From: Flavobacteriaceae bacterium PS02338 | GTDB taxonomy: Bacteria; Bacteroidota; Bacteroidia; Sphingobacteriales; Sphingobacteriaceae | Reading direction: 5' to 3' | Length of the DNA stretch: 64,000 nucleotides | Assembly (NCBI GenBank): GCA_029959615.1 | Contig: JASCOD010000004.1 | Coordinates: forward strand, 186,001-250,000 | Part shown: in pieces, positions 1 through 8,408 of the stretch | How positions within the stretch are numbered: position 1 is the stretch's first letter | Layout: each line of letters opens with the position of its first letter | The notes under the pieces: generated by a model | The model's input: the letters and a program-made list of their open reading frames with translations, nothing else | What the model was told of the DNA's origin: nothing | The model's database searches: none | Translations under genes and position numbers: made by a program

Positions 1-1272
1 AACTCGGCAAGCAATAAACACGTGATTGACAAAACTGAAAATGGAATCACGGTTTACGTACAAAGTTTAGATGGTAAATCGGGGTTAAGATTAAGAATGG
101 CAACTCCTGGTGACCATATCTTCAGCAAAAATGAAAAGGTTAAACTGTGGTTGAAAAACACTACCATTACTAAAACCGCTAATCCAGTTACCACTACCAT
201 TTCAAATGTACCATCGTTAAACGTGATGGAAAAGGTAGATAGCCCAACGCCGTTGGTAGCTAGGGAGCTTTATATGAAAGACTTGGTGGATAATGATGTA
301 TATACTTATGTCAAATTAAAAGATGTAGAGATTTCGGTGTCAAACGGCTCGTATTACAACATCAACGAGGGATATGAGTTTAGAGTAGATTGCTACCCAA
401 CTAACATCAGAGATATTAACGGAAATAGCATGTATATGATGACTAATGGAGGTGTGCCTTACCGTCGTAATGGTACGCAAGTGCCGCAAGGTTCGGGTAC
501 CATCAGTGGTGTAATTGTATATGAAACGATGGCTCGTTATGGAGGTAATATTGGGAAGTACGCTATTCGTCAGATGGCACAAGAAGATATCAAACTTAAT
601 AATGATAGAAGCCAAGGTTTTTCTAACGTATTGGTAGAATGGGATAGGTTTAGAAGTGAATTACAAACGGGTGCCACTTTGGCGAGTAATCCATTAACCC
701 CAACTATTGGTACTGGTAAGTTGAGCCATAGCGAGTTTGCAGATTTAAACTATACAGCTGCCGCAGGTATTTACGGTACCAACGATTTTAACGCTTTATT
801 GCCAGACCCAACAGGAGCAAAAGGTGCAGTAACCAATGGTGCTTTCGCTGCTAGAGGCTTATGGAACACAGCAAAAAATAGAGGTGGAGCAATTATCGTG
901 AAAGCATCTACAGCCAATATCAGCCAACAAGTTTCTTTACAGATTGAAGGCTTTGTAGCTACAGGTGCACCGAGGGAGTGGACCATTGAGTGGTCTACCC
1001 AAAGTAACATGGATGCAGGAACTTGGAACCCTGTAAGTGATTTTACTTTCCAAGATATAGTTAACTGGACGAGTACCTTGTTAACGCAGGTTTCTGGTTA
1101 TAAAGTGATGAACTTTAATTTGCCAATGGCTGCTTCAGGTCAAAGTGAAATTTACATCAGAATAAAAGCCAAAAACAGAAATGTAGGTAGTGCAACTAGT
1201 GACGTAGGCGGCACATTCAATAGTGCAGTAGCTGTTTACTTCGGTCATATTTCATTGAAGTATAACAAATAA
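1..1272 (+). CDS. DUF5689-type surface protein, 3' part
   Basis: The frame is open from base 1, so the gene begins outside the window; a GTG at base 22 is only an internal codon. The visible 424 codons start in an OB-fold-like stretch (residues such as ITVYVQSLDGKSGLRL, then two similar strands-rich blocks with VKLKDVEIS and GTISGVIVYE), as in the DUF5689 proteins encoded beside SusC/SusD pairs in Bacteroidota. The last 200 residues are a beta-rich domain with GKLSHSEF and a closing IRIKAKN block, probably a carbohydrate-binding-like module. It precedes a hexosaminidase on the same strand, so it may be the tail of a glycan-use locus. The family call rests on remembered sequence character; function is unknown. 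Confidence 0.6.
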   Translation, partial: NSASNKHVIDKTENGITVYVQSLDGKSGLRLRMATPGDHIFSKNEKVKLWLKNTTITKTANPVTTTISNVPSLNVMEKVDSPTPLVARELYMKDLVDNDVYTYVKLKDVEISVSNGSYYNINEGYEFRVDCYPTNIRDINGNSMYMMTNGGVPYRRNGTQVPQGSGTISGVIVYETMARYGGNIGKYAIRQMAQEDIKLNNDRSQGFSNVLVEWDRFRSELQTGATLASNPLTPTIGTGKLSHSEFADLNYTAAAGIYGTNDFNALLPDPTGAKGAVTNGAFAARGLWNTAKNRGGAIIVKASTANISQQVSLQIEGFVATGAPREWTIEWSTQSNMDAGTWNPVSDFTFQDIVNWTSTLLTQVSGYKVMNFNLPMAASGQSEIYIRIKAKNRNVGSATSDVGGTFNSAVAVYFGHISLKYNK

Positions 1273-1277
1273 TAAAG

Positions 1278-1320
1278 TTTAAGCCATTGCGGTGTACTTA
1301 TCGCATCGCAATGGTTTTAA
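1278..1320 (+). terminator. Hairpin with T-tract after DUF5689 gene
   Basis: CCATTGCG (1284-1291) pairs with CGCAATGG (1307-1314) across a 15-nt loop, and TTTT follows at once. It lies just after the stop at 1272 and before the GH20 start, so it probably ends the upstream transcript. Confidence 0.6.
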
Positions 1321-1361
1321 AATCAACAACCATTTCTTACTAACCTAAGTATTTCCAAGAT

Positions 1362-3221
1362 ATGAATAAATTGAAACTAGCAATAGCCAGCTTGTTTGTC
1401 TTTGCTATCGTAAATATTGTACAAGCCCAAAATGCTTCATTAACCATTATTCCTCAGCCTAATCAAGTTACGTTAAAGCCAGGTACTTTTAAGTTATCAC
1501 CAAATGCTTTGAGCTACATTAAAGGTTTTAAAAATAAACCAATTAGTATAGATCAATTCGCAAGACAGGTCATCAGTCAAGTAAAAAAAGGTAATACAGT
1601 AGATAAAAATCAAAAAGTTACCTTAACCCTGCAAACTAATGCACCAATTATACAGGACGGTTACCAATTGAATATCAATGCCAATGGGATTCAAATTCTG
1701 TCGTCAAATGAGCGGGGCATATTTTATGGTTTGCAAACCTTGGCACAGCTAATTGCTGGCGCTAAAGACAATGCATTGCCTTTTGTAGAAATTAAAGACG
1801 AACCACGCTATAAATACCGAGGATTAATGCTAGATGTTGGTCGCCATTTCTTCCCGATGGAGTTTATCAAATCTTATATCGATGTAATGGCTGCCTATAA
1901 ACTCAATTACTTTCATTGGCATTTAACTGAAGATCAAGGATGGAGAATTGAAATTAAGAAATACCCGAAATTAGCTAGCATCGCATCTGGTAGGGAAGGT
2001 ACTTTGTTAAATCATTTGAAAGACAAAGAACACCTTTACGATAATGTACCGTATAAAGGCTATTATACCCAAGAGGAAGTCAAAGAGATTGTACGTTATG
2101 CCGACAGTAAATACATTACCGTAATTCCAGAAATTGAATTGCCTGGCCATTCGTTAGCTGCATTATCAGCTTATCCAGAATTTGGTTGTGGAGATAATCC
2201 TGGGCCATATAAAGCAGAGATGAAATGGGGTGTTTTTGAAGATGTTTATTGTGCAGGTAAGGAAAGTACATTTACTTTCTTGCAAGATGTTTTAGATGAG
2301 GTCCTGGTACTTTTTCCTTCAGTTTATATCCACATTGGTGGCGATGAAAGTCCGAAAGCGAGATGGAAAGTGTGTAAACATTGCCAAAAGCGTATTAAGG
2401 ATAATCAGCTGAAAGACGAACATGAACTGCAGTCTTACTTTGTACAGCGCATAGAAAAATACCTGAATGGAAAAGGACGTAAAATTATTGGTTGGGATGA
2501 GATTTTAGAGGGTGGATTAGCTCCAAACGCTACAGTAATGGGATGGAGAGGAGTAAAGGGTGGTATGGCTGCGGCCAGACAAAACCACGATGTAATTATG
2601 GTGCCAAGTTCACATCTTTACTTGGATCATCGTGAAGCAGTTTCTACCGAAGAGCCGCTAACCATTAGCTACGGTCCAACACGTCACTCATCTTTAAAAA
2701 ATGTCTATTTCTTTAATCCTAGCATTGATACATTAGAAGCCGATAAGCAAAAATACATTATTGGTGTACAAGCAAATTTGTGGACAGAATATATCAAAAC
2801 TCCAGCAAAAGCAAGGTATCATCTGTTTCCTAGAATTTACGGGTTAGCCGAAATAGCTTGGACCAAATTAGAAAATAAGGACTGGGAAAGCTTCTCTAAA
2901 ATTAGAGTACCCAAACATTTGCAAGCCTACGACAAAACTGGAGAAATGTATCGAGTACCTGAAGTAATCGGTGTTGAAAATAAGGTGTATACAGGTAAAG
3001 AATTTGAATTTACACTTCAACCATCGGTTAATGGCGCAAAAGTTTACTATAGTTTAAGTGGTTACACTCCAACTGAGATGGATAATCTGTATACTAAAAC
3101 GTTTAAAGTTACCGTGCCAGTAGGCGAAGAGAGACAATTGAAATGTGTGGTGATTACCCCATCTGGTAAACGTAGCATTGTGACAACTGCTGTGCTAAGT
3201 AATAAAGCTACTAGTAAATAA
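1362..3221 (+). CDS. Beta-N-acetylhexosaminidase, GH20
   Basis: A 619-residue secreted or lipid-free periplasmic enzyme that removes terminal N-acetylhexosamine from chitin- or glycoprotein-type glycans. An N-terminal hydrophobic signal ends near AQA (about residue 22). The non-catalytic GH20b domain (residues 30-145) is followed by the GH20 barrel: RHFFPMEFIK, YFHWHLTEDQGWRIE, PEIELPGHS, and the catalytic pair D328-E329 in HIGGDE. WGVFEDVYCAG, GWDEILEGG and NLWTEY complete the family pattern. The C-terminal 80 residues (VYYSLSGYTPTEMDNLYT) match the chitobiase/hexosaminidase C-terminal fold. Length is typical. Its substrate-assisted retaining mechanism is family knowledge; the natural substrate is not visible here. 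Confidence 0.95.
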   Translation: MNKLKLAIASLFVFAIVNIVQAQNASLTIIPQPNQVTLKPGTFKLSPNALSYIKGFKNKPISIDQFARQVISQVKKGNTVDKNQKVTLTLQTNAPIIQDGYQLNINANGIQILSSNERGIFYGLQTLAQLIAGAKDNALPFVEIKDEPRYKYRGLMLDVGRHFFPMEFIKSYIDVMAAYKLNYFHWHLTEDQGWRIEIKKYPKLASIASGREGTLLNHLKDKEHLYDNVPYKGYYTQEEVKEIVRYADSKYITVIPEIELPGHSLAALSAYPEFGCGDNPGPYKAEMKWGVFEDVYCAGKESTFTFLQDVLDEVLVLFPSVYIHIGGDESPKARWKVCKHCQKRIKDNQLKDEHELQSYFVQRIEKYLNGKGRKIIGWDEILEGGLAPNATVMGWRGVKGGMAAARQNHDVIMVPSSHLYLDHREAVSTEEPLTISYGPTRHSSLKNVYFFNPSIDTLEADKQKYIIGVQANLWTEYIKTPAKARYHLFPRIYGLAEIAWTKLENKDWESFSKIRVPKHLQAYDKTGEMYRVPEVIGVENKVYTGKEFEFTLQPSVNGAKVYYSLSGYTPTEMDNLYTKTFKVTVPVGEERQLKCVVITPSGKRSIVTTAVLSNKATSK

Positions 3222-3248
3222 GAAACAGGCTGCCTGTTTCTTATTTTT
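3217..3248 (+). terminator. Strong intrinsic terminator after GH20
   Basis: A perfect 14-bp inverted repeat (AATAAGAAACAGGC / GCCTGTTTCTTATT) with a single-base spacer overlaps the stop codon and ends in TTTTT. A classic rho-independent terminator; its symmetry would also allow partial use from the minus strand. Confidence 0.85.
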
Positions 3249-3316
3249 GCTGTTCAAATCTATATCGGTTATGTTTGAAATACAGCTTTTAAATAGAAAT
3301 AGGTAGCCTGTTTTAT

Positions 3317-3613
3317 TTAATTTGCATCGTAAATGATCACCTTTTCAAAGAATACCCTAAATTCTTCTAAGAAGGCTTTATGAATTGGATGAACTTGATA
3401 AACATCATGTGCGGCCAAGTCTTCAAAAAATAAAATTAAGCTGAAAGTATAGGTTGTATCCACTACCGCACGCTCAATAGGTGCAGGAGTGCCTATGTGA
3501 AAGTTTTTTACGACTTCAATATTTTCTAAACTTTTCAATCCTCCTAAGAAAGCTTCTTTTTGAGCTTCAGTGGTATCGGCTTTTAACCAAAATAATACGT
3601 GGTGTGCAATCAT
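3317..3613 (-). CDS. Dabb (stress-responsive alpha/beta barrel) protein
   Basis: A 98-residue cytosolic protein that begins MIAHHVLFWLKADTTEAQ, the hallmark start of the Dabb family, followed by a conserved GLKSLENIEVV helix-strand, the DTTYTFSLILFFED strand and YQVHPIHKAF near the C-terminus. Dabb proteins form dimeric ferredoxin-like barrels; some plant members are stress-induced and some relatives are polyketide cyclases, but most bacterial members have no assigned reaction. It stands alone between the GH20 gene and an AT-rich repeat region and has no obvious operon partner. Confidence 0.85.
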   Translation of the reverse strand: MIAHHVLFWLKADTTEAQKEAFLGGLKSLENIEVVKNFHIGTPAPIERAVVDTTYTFSLILFFEDLAAHDVYQVHPIHKAFLEEFRVFFEKVIIYDAN

Positions 3614-3645
3614 TGTTGTTTTTTTTATGGCGAAGATATGGAATT

Positions 3646-3799
3646 TGGTTAACTGTTTAAATCAGTTATTTGGTTAAATGAAACTTTGTATACGGGGCTT
3701 TAACTGAGCAATTAACCAAATCAGACAACCAGTTAACCAATTCCATAATTAACCAATTTAAAAGCAATTAACCAGTTCCAACAATTAACCGATTAACCA
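3646..3799. repeat. Cluster of eight TTAACC motifs
   Basis: TGGTTAA occurs at 3646 and 3671 and its reverse complement TTAACC(A/G) at 3712, 3733, 3749, 3768, 3785 and 3793. Spacing in the second group is 21, 16, 19, 17 and 8 nt. No ORF covers it. It lies between the divergently transcribed Dabb gene and the copper locus, so it could be a regulator-binding cluster or a decaying low-complexity repeat. Confidence 0.6.
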
Positions 3800-3837
3800 T
3801 CATTATATAACAAACTCAAAAAATTATATAAAACACA

Positions 3838-3861
3838 TTTCAATTTTTTTCTTCATCTTTG
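3838..3861 (+). promoter_or_regulatory. Possible Bacteroidota-type promoter of the copper locus
   Basis: CATCTTTG at 3854-3861 is one base from the Bacteroidota minus-7 consensus TAnnTTTG and ends 7 nt before the ATG at 3869; TTTC at 3838 is a weak minus-33 candidate. If real, the mRNA would have almost no leader. Pattern match only. Confidence 0.25.
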
Positions 3862-3868
3862 TATCGCA

Positions 3869-4267
3869 ATGAAGAAATTCTTTTTAACACTTATGGCATT
3901 TTTCTATCTGGCAGTAGCCAGTGGAGCTGGAGTGAATCTTCATTACTGTATGGGCGAACTCGTAGATTGGAGTTTAACCGATAGTGAAAAACATGCTTGC
4001 GATTTCTGCGGCATGGAAAAAAAGAAATCTTCCGAAAAATCTTGCTGTAAAGATGTACAACATCAAGCTAAGGTAGACCAAGCTCAAAAGGCAAATGCAC
4101 AGATTTACAAATTTGAACAATCCGTTTTTGTAATTCCTCAGGTTAAACCTGTAGAAAGCTATTTGTTGCCAGTTACTAAGATTATTTCACAAGAGGCCAG
4201 AAGCAATGCGCCTCCGTTAGGGAAACGAACCCCTATTTTTATCAAAAACTGTACTTACAGAATATAA
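3869..4267 (+). CDS. HYC_CC_PP family secreted cysteine-rich protein
   Basis: 132 residues with an N-terminal hydrophobic signal (MKKFFLTLMAFFYLAVASGA). It carries the motifs that name this family: LHYCMG near residue 28, CDFCG (about 49), SCCKD (about 63) and a C-terminal APPLG. The histidine and cysteine pairs suggest a metal-binding periplasmic protein. The reaction is unknown. It is the first gene of the copper efflux region, upstream of a periplasmic HMA protein, which supports a role in copper handling. Family identification is confident; copper as ligand is inferred from the neighbours. Confidence 0.85.
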   Translation: MKKFFLTLMAFFYLAVASGAGVNLHYCMGELVDWSLTDSEKHACDFCGMEKKKSSEKSCCKDVQHQAKVDQAQKANAQIYKFEQSVFVIPQVKPVESYLLPVTKIISQEARSNAPPLGKRTPIFIKNCTYRI

Positions 4268-4306
4268 TACCCTTTTTCTTTCGAAAACGTAATGCCTTTC
4301 ATTATG

Positions 4307-4376
4307 TCGTCATTCCCGTGTAGGTGGGAAACGTAAAGCGTACGCATTAGGATTCCCAATCGAGTTGGGAATGACG
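4307..4376. repeat. Palindromic intergenic repeat, family A (copy 1)
   Basis: Begins CGTCATTCCCG and ends GGGAATGACG, with an inner pair (TGGGAA / TTCCCA) making two stacked hairpins. The related copy is at 12315-12404. It lies between the HYC_CC_PP and HMA genes. REP-type mobile palindromes of this kind are common in many bacterial genomes. Confidence 0.8.
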
Positions 4377-4502
4377 ATAAAACAACGTTTCGAACAAATT
4401 CAACAGGCTCTTTAGCCAAAAAATCCAAATCTTATTTATTTAACCCGTTGCCAGTGAAATCTGCTTTGCATGATATTTTACTGTCGACAAAGCTTAGAAA
4501 TT

Positions 4503-4853
4503 ATGAAATCATTAAAAATGATCGCAGTTGTAGTATTCACAATGTTAGGTACTGCTGCATTTGCACAAACAAAAACAGACAAAATTAAAGTATTAGGTAA
4601 CTGCGGTATGTGTAAAAAACGTATCGAAACTGGCCTAAAAGATGCTGCAATTACTAGCGCAACTTGGGATAAAGACAATAAGTTTTTAACAGTAAGCTAC
4701 GACAGCACAAAAATCAGCAATGAAGCAATCCAACAAAAAATAGCTGGATTAGGTCACGATACACCGAAAGCTAAAGCAAAAAATGAAGTTTACGGCAAGT
4801 TACCAGGTTGTTGCAAATACGATCGTAGTGGTAAAACGGTAAAGGCACATTAG
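4503..4853 (+). CDS. Periplasmic heavy-metal-associated (HMA) domain protein
   Basis: The start at 4503 (MKSLKMIAVVVFTMLGTAAFAQ) gives a clean signal peptide; an upstream in-frame start at 4470 would add eleven residues before it and is less likely. The mature protein is one HMA domain with the metal site GNCGMCKKRIE (CxxC) and a betaalphabeta-betaalphabeta pattern ending in AGLGHDTPKAKAK. A C-terminal KLPGCCKYDR adds a second cysteine pair. Such MerP/CopZ-like proteins bind Cu(I) and hand it to an exporter. 116 residues. It lies between HYC_CC_PP and the RND pump, so it is probably the periplasmic metallochaperone of this efflux system. Confidence 0.9.
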   Translation: MKSLKMIAVVVFTMLGTAAFAQTKTDKIKVLGNCGMCKKRIETGLKDAAITSATWDKDNKFLTVSYDSTKISNEAIQQKIAGLGHDTPKAKAKNEVYGKLPGCCKYDRSGKTVKAH

Positions 4854-4864
4854 TCGACCAAGTC

Positions 4865-4942
4865 CGTCATTGCGAGGCACGAAGCAATCTTACAACGTTG
4901 AGAGCTAATTGCTTTAAGATTGCTTCGTGCTTCGCAATGAAG
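4865..4942. repeat. Palindromic intergenic repeat, family B (copy 1)
   Basis: Left arm CGTCATTGCGAGGCACGAAG with AATCTT, right arm AAGATTGCTTCGTGCTTCGC with AATGAAG. A near-perfect long hairpin between the HMA gene and the pump; the other copy (12984-13049) closes the locus on the far side. Confidence 0.85.
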
Positions 4943-4985
4943 ATGTGGCTAGAAAAAAGAAAAGAAAAAGGGTAATAATTTTCAA

Positions 4986-6281
4986 ATGGTACATCAAATT
5001 ATTGACTGGTCTATGCGCAACCGATTTATCGTGTTGGTGCTGGCCATAGGGATATTTGTTTGGGGCATCTTTGCGGTAAAGAAAAATCCAATAGATGCTA
5101 TTCCAGACTTGTCCGAAAACCAAGTAATCGTGTTCACAGAGTGGATGGGACGTTCGCCTCAATTGATAGAGGACCAGATCACCTATCCTTTGGTGACCAA
5201 TTTACAGGGGATTCCTAAAATTAAATATGTGCGTGGTTCTTCCATGTTCGGGATGAGCTTTATCTACGTTATTTTTGAGGATGATGTAGATGTATATTGG
5301 GCTAGAGAACGTGTATTGGAACGTATCAGCACGATTTCAAAAACATTGCCTGATGGTGCTACGCCACAGCTTGGTCCTGATGGAACAGGTGTGGGTCACG
5401 TATTGTGGTACACTTTAGAAGCTCCAGATGTAGATTTGGGTGAGCAGCGAGCCATACAAGATTGGTATGTGAAATTTGCTTTGCAGACTGTGCCAGGCGT
5501 AAGTGAAATTGCTTCGTTTGGTGGTTTTCAAAAGCAGTATCAAATTGCGATAGACCCAAATAAGTTGCTGTTTTACAAATTGACGGTACCACAGGTGATT
5601 TCGGCGGTGAGAAGTAACAACAATGAAGCTGGTGGACGGAAGTTTGAAATGAGCGATATTGGTTACATTATCAAAACTTCGGGCTACTTAAAATCGATAG
5701 ATGAAATCGCTAACATTCCTATTAAAAACCAGAATGGTACGCCTATTCGCATTGCAGATGTGGCTACCGTACAAATGACTGGCGAAACTCGTTTGGGGAT
5801 TTTTGACCAAGATGGTGAAGGCGAACGTGTAGGTGGAATTGTAGTAATGCGCTATGGTGAAAACGCTGCAGATGTGATTGATAAGGTAAAAGCCAAAATG
5901 ACCGAAGTATCGAAAGGTTTACCCAAAGGAGTGAAATTCGATATTGTTTACGACCGAGGCGAATTGATTAAGGAGTCGGTAGATTCTATTAAGCATACGT
6001 TGATTGAAGAAATGATTGTGGTCTCGTTAATCGTGATTATTTTCTTATTTCACTGGCGCAGTGCCGTAAGTATCATTATCCAGATTCCAATTACCATTGC
6101 GGCGAGTTTTATTCTGCTAAATGCTTTTGGAATTAGTTCTAATATCATGTCGTTAACAGGTATTGCTTTAGCTATTGGAGTAATCGTAGATAACGGAATT
6201 ATCATGAGCGAGAATGCTTATAAACATTTGTCGGAGCGGTATGCGCAATGGCAATCAGATCAAAATCAACCAAAATCATGA
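4986..6281 (+). CDS. cusA: CusA/CzcA-type RND metal efflux pump, N-terminal half
   Basis: 431 residues covering the first half of a heavy-metal RND permease: TM1 (residues 14-32), the start of the periplasmic porter domain (NPIDAIPDLSENQVIVFTEW, GRSPQLIEDQITYPL, GTGVGHVLWYTLE), then TM2-TM4 with GVIVDNGIIMSENAYKH, the proton-relay segment of TM4. It stops in the cytoplasmic TM4-TM5 loop. The TGA stop overlaps the ATG of the next gene (ATGA), which continues the same protein at TM5. Whole-family members are single chains of about 1040 residues, so this is either a true gene fission with translational coupling or a recent frameshift. Copper/silver is suggested by the neighbours. Confidence 0.88.
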   Translation: MVHQIIDWSMRNRFIVLVLAIGIFVWGIFAVKKNPIDAIPDLSENQVIVFTEWMGRSPQLIEDQITYPLVTNLQGIPKIKYVRGSSMFGMSFIYVIFEDDVDVYWARERVLERISTISKTLPDGATPQLGPDGTGVGHVLWYTLEAPDVDLGEQRAIQDWYVKFALQTVPGVSEIASFGGFQKQYQIAIDPNKLLFYKLTVPQVISAVRSNNNEAGGRKFEMSDIGYIIKTSGYLKSIDEIANIPIKNQNGTPIRIADVATVQMTGETRLGIFDQDGEGERVGGIVVMRYGENAADVIDKVKAKMTEVSKGLPKGVKFDIVYDRGELIKESVDSIKHTLIEEMIVVSLIVIIFLFHWRSAVSIIIQIPITIAASFILLNAFGISSNIMSLTGIALAIGVIVDNGIIMSENAYKHLSERYAQWQSDQNQPKS

Positions 6282-8215
6282 AGAATTGGTTAAAAAATAA
6301 ATTTCGTAAAGATCCACAGTGGATCAGCGAAGAAGAACGACTAGCGATCATCACGAAGTCGAGCAAGCAGGTATCGAGAGGGGTGTTTTTTGCTACGGTA
6401 ATCATTATCACCTCGTTTTTGCCTGTGTTTATGCTCACTGGGCAGGAAGGTAAATTATTCCATCCGTTGGCATACACCAAAACATTCATCATGATTGTGG
6501 ATGCCTTATTGGTGATCACTTTGGCACCCGTGCTGATTTCCTTTTTTATGAAGGGGAAATTTAAGCCAGATAGTGCCAATCCGGTAAATAGATTTTTGGA
6601 AAAAGTATACGAACCTATCATTAGGAAGGTGCTGAAATGGCGTAAAACAACTATCGCTATTAACGTAATCGCTTTGTTAATTACCATTCCCTTGTTGAAA
6701 AATTTGGGTACGGAGTTTATTCCGCCCTTGGATGAACAGAGTATTTTGTTTATGCCTGTAACCTTGCCAGATGTGTCTAATGCAGAGGCGAAGAGAATTT
6801 TGCAAGTGCAAGATAAAATCATCAAATCGGTACCAGAGGTAGATAAGGTGTTAGGTAAAGCCGGTAGGGCAAGTACAGCAACGGACAATTCGCCGATTAG
6901 TATGATAGAAACCATCATTACGTTGAAACCAAAAAGCGAATGGCGTGAAGGGATTACGAAGAAGGATATCATTACTGAATTGGATGCTAAGCTGCAAATT
7001 CCAGGGGTAGTAAACGGTTGGACACAACCCATCATCAACCGAATTAATATGTTGGCTACAGGTATTCGTACCGATGTAGGTATTAAAGTTTTCGGACAAA
7101 ATTTGGATACCATTGCTGCGGTTTCGGAGAAAGTGAAAGCGGCTTTGGAAGGCACGGCTGGGGTGAGCGATTTATTTGTAGAGCCTATTACTGGTGGGAA
7201 ATATTTGGCTGTAAATATTAAAAGAGAAGAATTATCTCGTTACGGTTTAAACGTCGATGATGTAAACCAAGTGGTAGAAACGGCGCTAGGCGGTGCGAGC
7301 ATTGGCAATACCATTGAAGGTCGTCAGCGTTTTTCAATCAGTGTGCGTTTGGCGCAAGAATATCGTAATAGTGTGGAGCAAATCCAGCGTATTCCATTGC
7401 AATCGCCAAGTTTTGGAGAAATTCCTTTATCTAGCGTAGCTGATGTAAAGTTTGAAGATGGGCCACCGATGATTAGTTCTGACAATGCCATTTTACGTGG
7501 AGCGGTAATGTTTAACGTTCGTGATAGGGATTTGGGTAGCACGGTGAAGGAGGCAATGGAGCAACTGAACAAAGAAGATGGCATTTTACCAGAAGGATAT
7601 TTTTTGGAATGGAGCGGCCAGTACGAGAACTTAATTAGAGGTCAGCAAACGTTGATGTGGATTGCACCAGTTGTTTTGGTAATTATTTTCTTCTCACTTT
7701 ATTTCGCTTTCCATTCTATCAGAGAGGCTTTTCTAAGTTTAATTACAGTGCCATTTGCTTTAATTGGTGGTGCTTATATGATTTACTTCTGGGGTGTTAA
7801 CCTTTCGGTTGGTGTGGCTGTGGGTTTCATCGCTTTATTTGGTATCGCAGTAGAAACAGGTATTGTTATGGTGATTTACTTGAACGATGCGATGCAACAG
7901 CTCATTAAACTCAAAGGAAATTCAAGGGAAACAATTACTCGAGATGATTTAAGAGAATATGTGATTTATGGAGCAGCAAAACGTCTGCGACCCAAATTAA
8001 TGACGGTTTGTGTATCCTTATTTGGTTTGGTACCAGTATTATGGGCTACTGGTGTAGGGGTTGATGTGATGCAGCCTATTGTTTTACCAATGATTGGTGG
8101 TGTCTTGACTTCCTCAACACACATTTTATTGGTTACGCCACTCATCTTTTTAATGTCTAAAGAATACGAATTGAAAAAATACGGAAAATTGGAGGTGCAC
8201 GATGTACAACATTAA
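6278..8215 (+). CDS. cusA: CusA/CzcA-type RND metal efflux pump, C-terminal half
   Basis: 645 residues from the ATG that overlaps the stop of the preceding half; an earlier in-frame ATG at 6248 is possible. It begins with a basic cytosolic stretch (MKNWLKNKFRKDPQW, EERLAIITKSSKQV), then TM5 and TM6, TM7, the second porter domain and TM8-TM12 (ending PMIGGVLTSSTHILLVTPL). NRINMLATGIRTD and GPPMISSDNA keep methionines at places where, from memory, CusA has metal-path methionines; a third site looks replaced. The two halves sum to about 1076 residues, so no domain is lost. The end overlaps the nominal start of the TolC frame. Confidence 0.88.
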   Translation: MKNWLKNKFRKDPQWISEEERLAIITKSSKQVSRGVFFATVIIITSFLPVFMLTGQEGKLFHPLAYTKTFIMIVDALLVITLAPVLISFFMKGKFKPDSANPVNRFLEKVYEPIIRKVLKWRKTTIAINVIALLITIPLLKNLGTEFIPPLDEQSILFMPVTLPDVSNAEAKRILQVQDKIIKSVPEVDKVLGKAGRASTATDNSPISMIETIITLKPKSEWREGITKKDIITELDAKLQIPGVVNGWTQPIINRINMLATGIRTDVGIKVFGQNLDTIAAVSEKVKAALEGTAGVSDLFVEPITGGKYLAVNIKREELSRYGLNVDDVNQVVETALGGASIGNTIEGRQRFSISVRLAQEYRNSVEQIQRIPLQSPSFGEIPLSSVADVKFEDGPPMISSDNAILRGAVMFNVRDRDLGSTVKEAMEQLNKEDGILPEGYFLEWSGQYENLIRGQQTLMWIAPVVLVIIFFSLYFAFHSIREAFLSLITVPFALIGGAYMIYFWGVNLSVGVAVGFIALFGIAVETGIVMVIYLNDAMQQLIKLKGNSRETITRDDLREYVIYGAAKRLRPKLMTVCVSLFGLVPVLWATGVGVDVMQPIVLPMIGGVLTSSTHILLVTPLIFLMSKEYELKKYGKLEVHDVQH

Positions 8216-8226
8216 TTCACCCGCTA

Positions 8227-8270
8227 TTCTCGCCCCTTTGGCGAGAGATGCCCGCAGGGCAGAGAGGGGT
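8227..8270. repeat. GC-rich palindromic repeat, family C (copy 1)
   Basis: Two GGC/GCC-rich hairpins in tandem (TCTCGCCCCTTTGGCGAGAG, then GCCCGCAGGGC). An inverted relative is at 9641-9683. Its base composition differs sharply from the AT-rich flanks. It lies inside the open frame upstream of the channel gene. Confidence 0.75.
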
Positions 8271-8288
8271 AGTAACATTGAAAGTAAT

Positions 8289-8376
8289 TCCTCCCTCTTT
8301 AATTCTCCCTCCAAAGGGAGACACATGGCGCTTATCTGCGATTGCATATCCCCCTCTTTGAGGGGGCAGGGGGAGG
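8289..8376. repeat. Palindromic repeat, family D (copy 1)
   Basis: Contains CTCCCTCCAAAGGGAG and, 50 nt on, CCCCCTCTTTGAGGGGGCAG. A recognisably similar element lies at 43463-43546 between dnaE2 and imuB, with the same order (two C-run/G-run hairpins around a GCATAT centre). Confidence 0.8.
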
Positions 8377-8408
8377 AAATTGGTACTGGTTTGTTCTGTG
8401 CTGCAGTT

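Noticed and set aside
3646..3799. TTAACC cluster as a CRISPR array
   Set aside because: Repeats are 6-7 nt, in both orientations and unequally spaced; no cas genes.
6202..7155. 317-codon antisense frame over the RND pump
   Set aside because: The plus-strand frame there is a conserved pump; the antisense peptide has no family features. It is a shadow.
8202..8408. Translated N-terminal extension of the channel as part of the gene call
   Set aside because: Most of the extension is repeat DNA and the signal peptide lies after it; reported as a finding instead.
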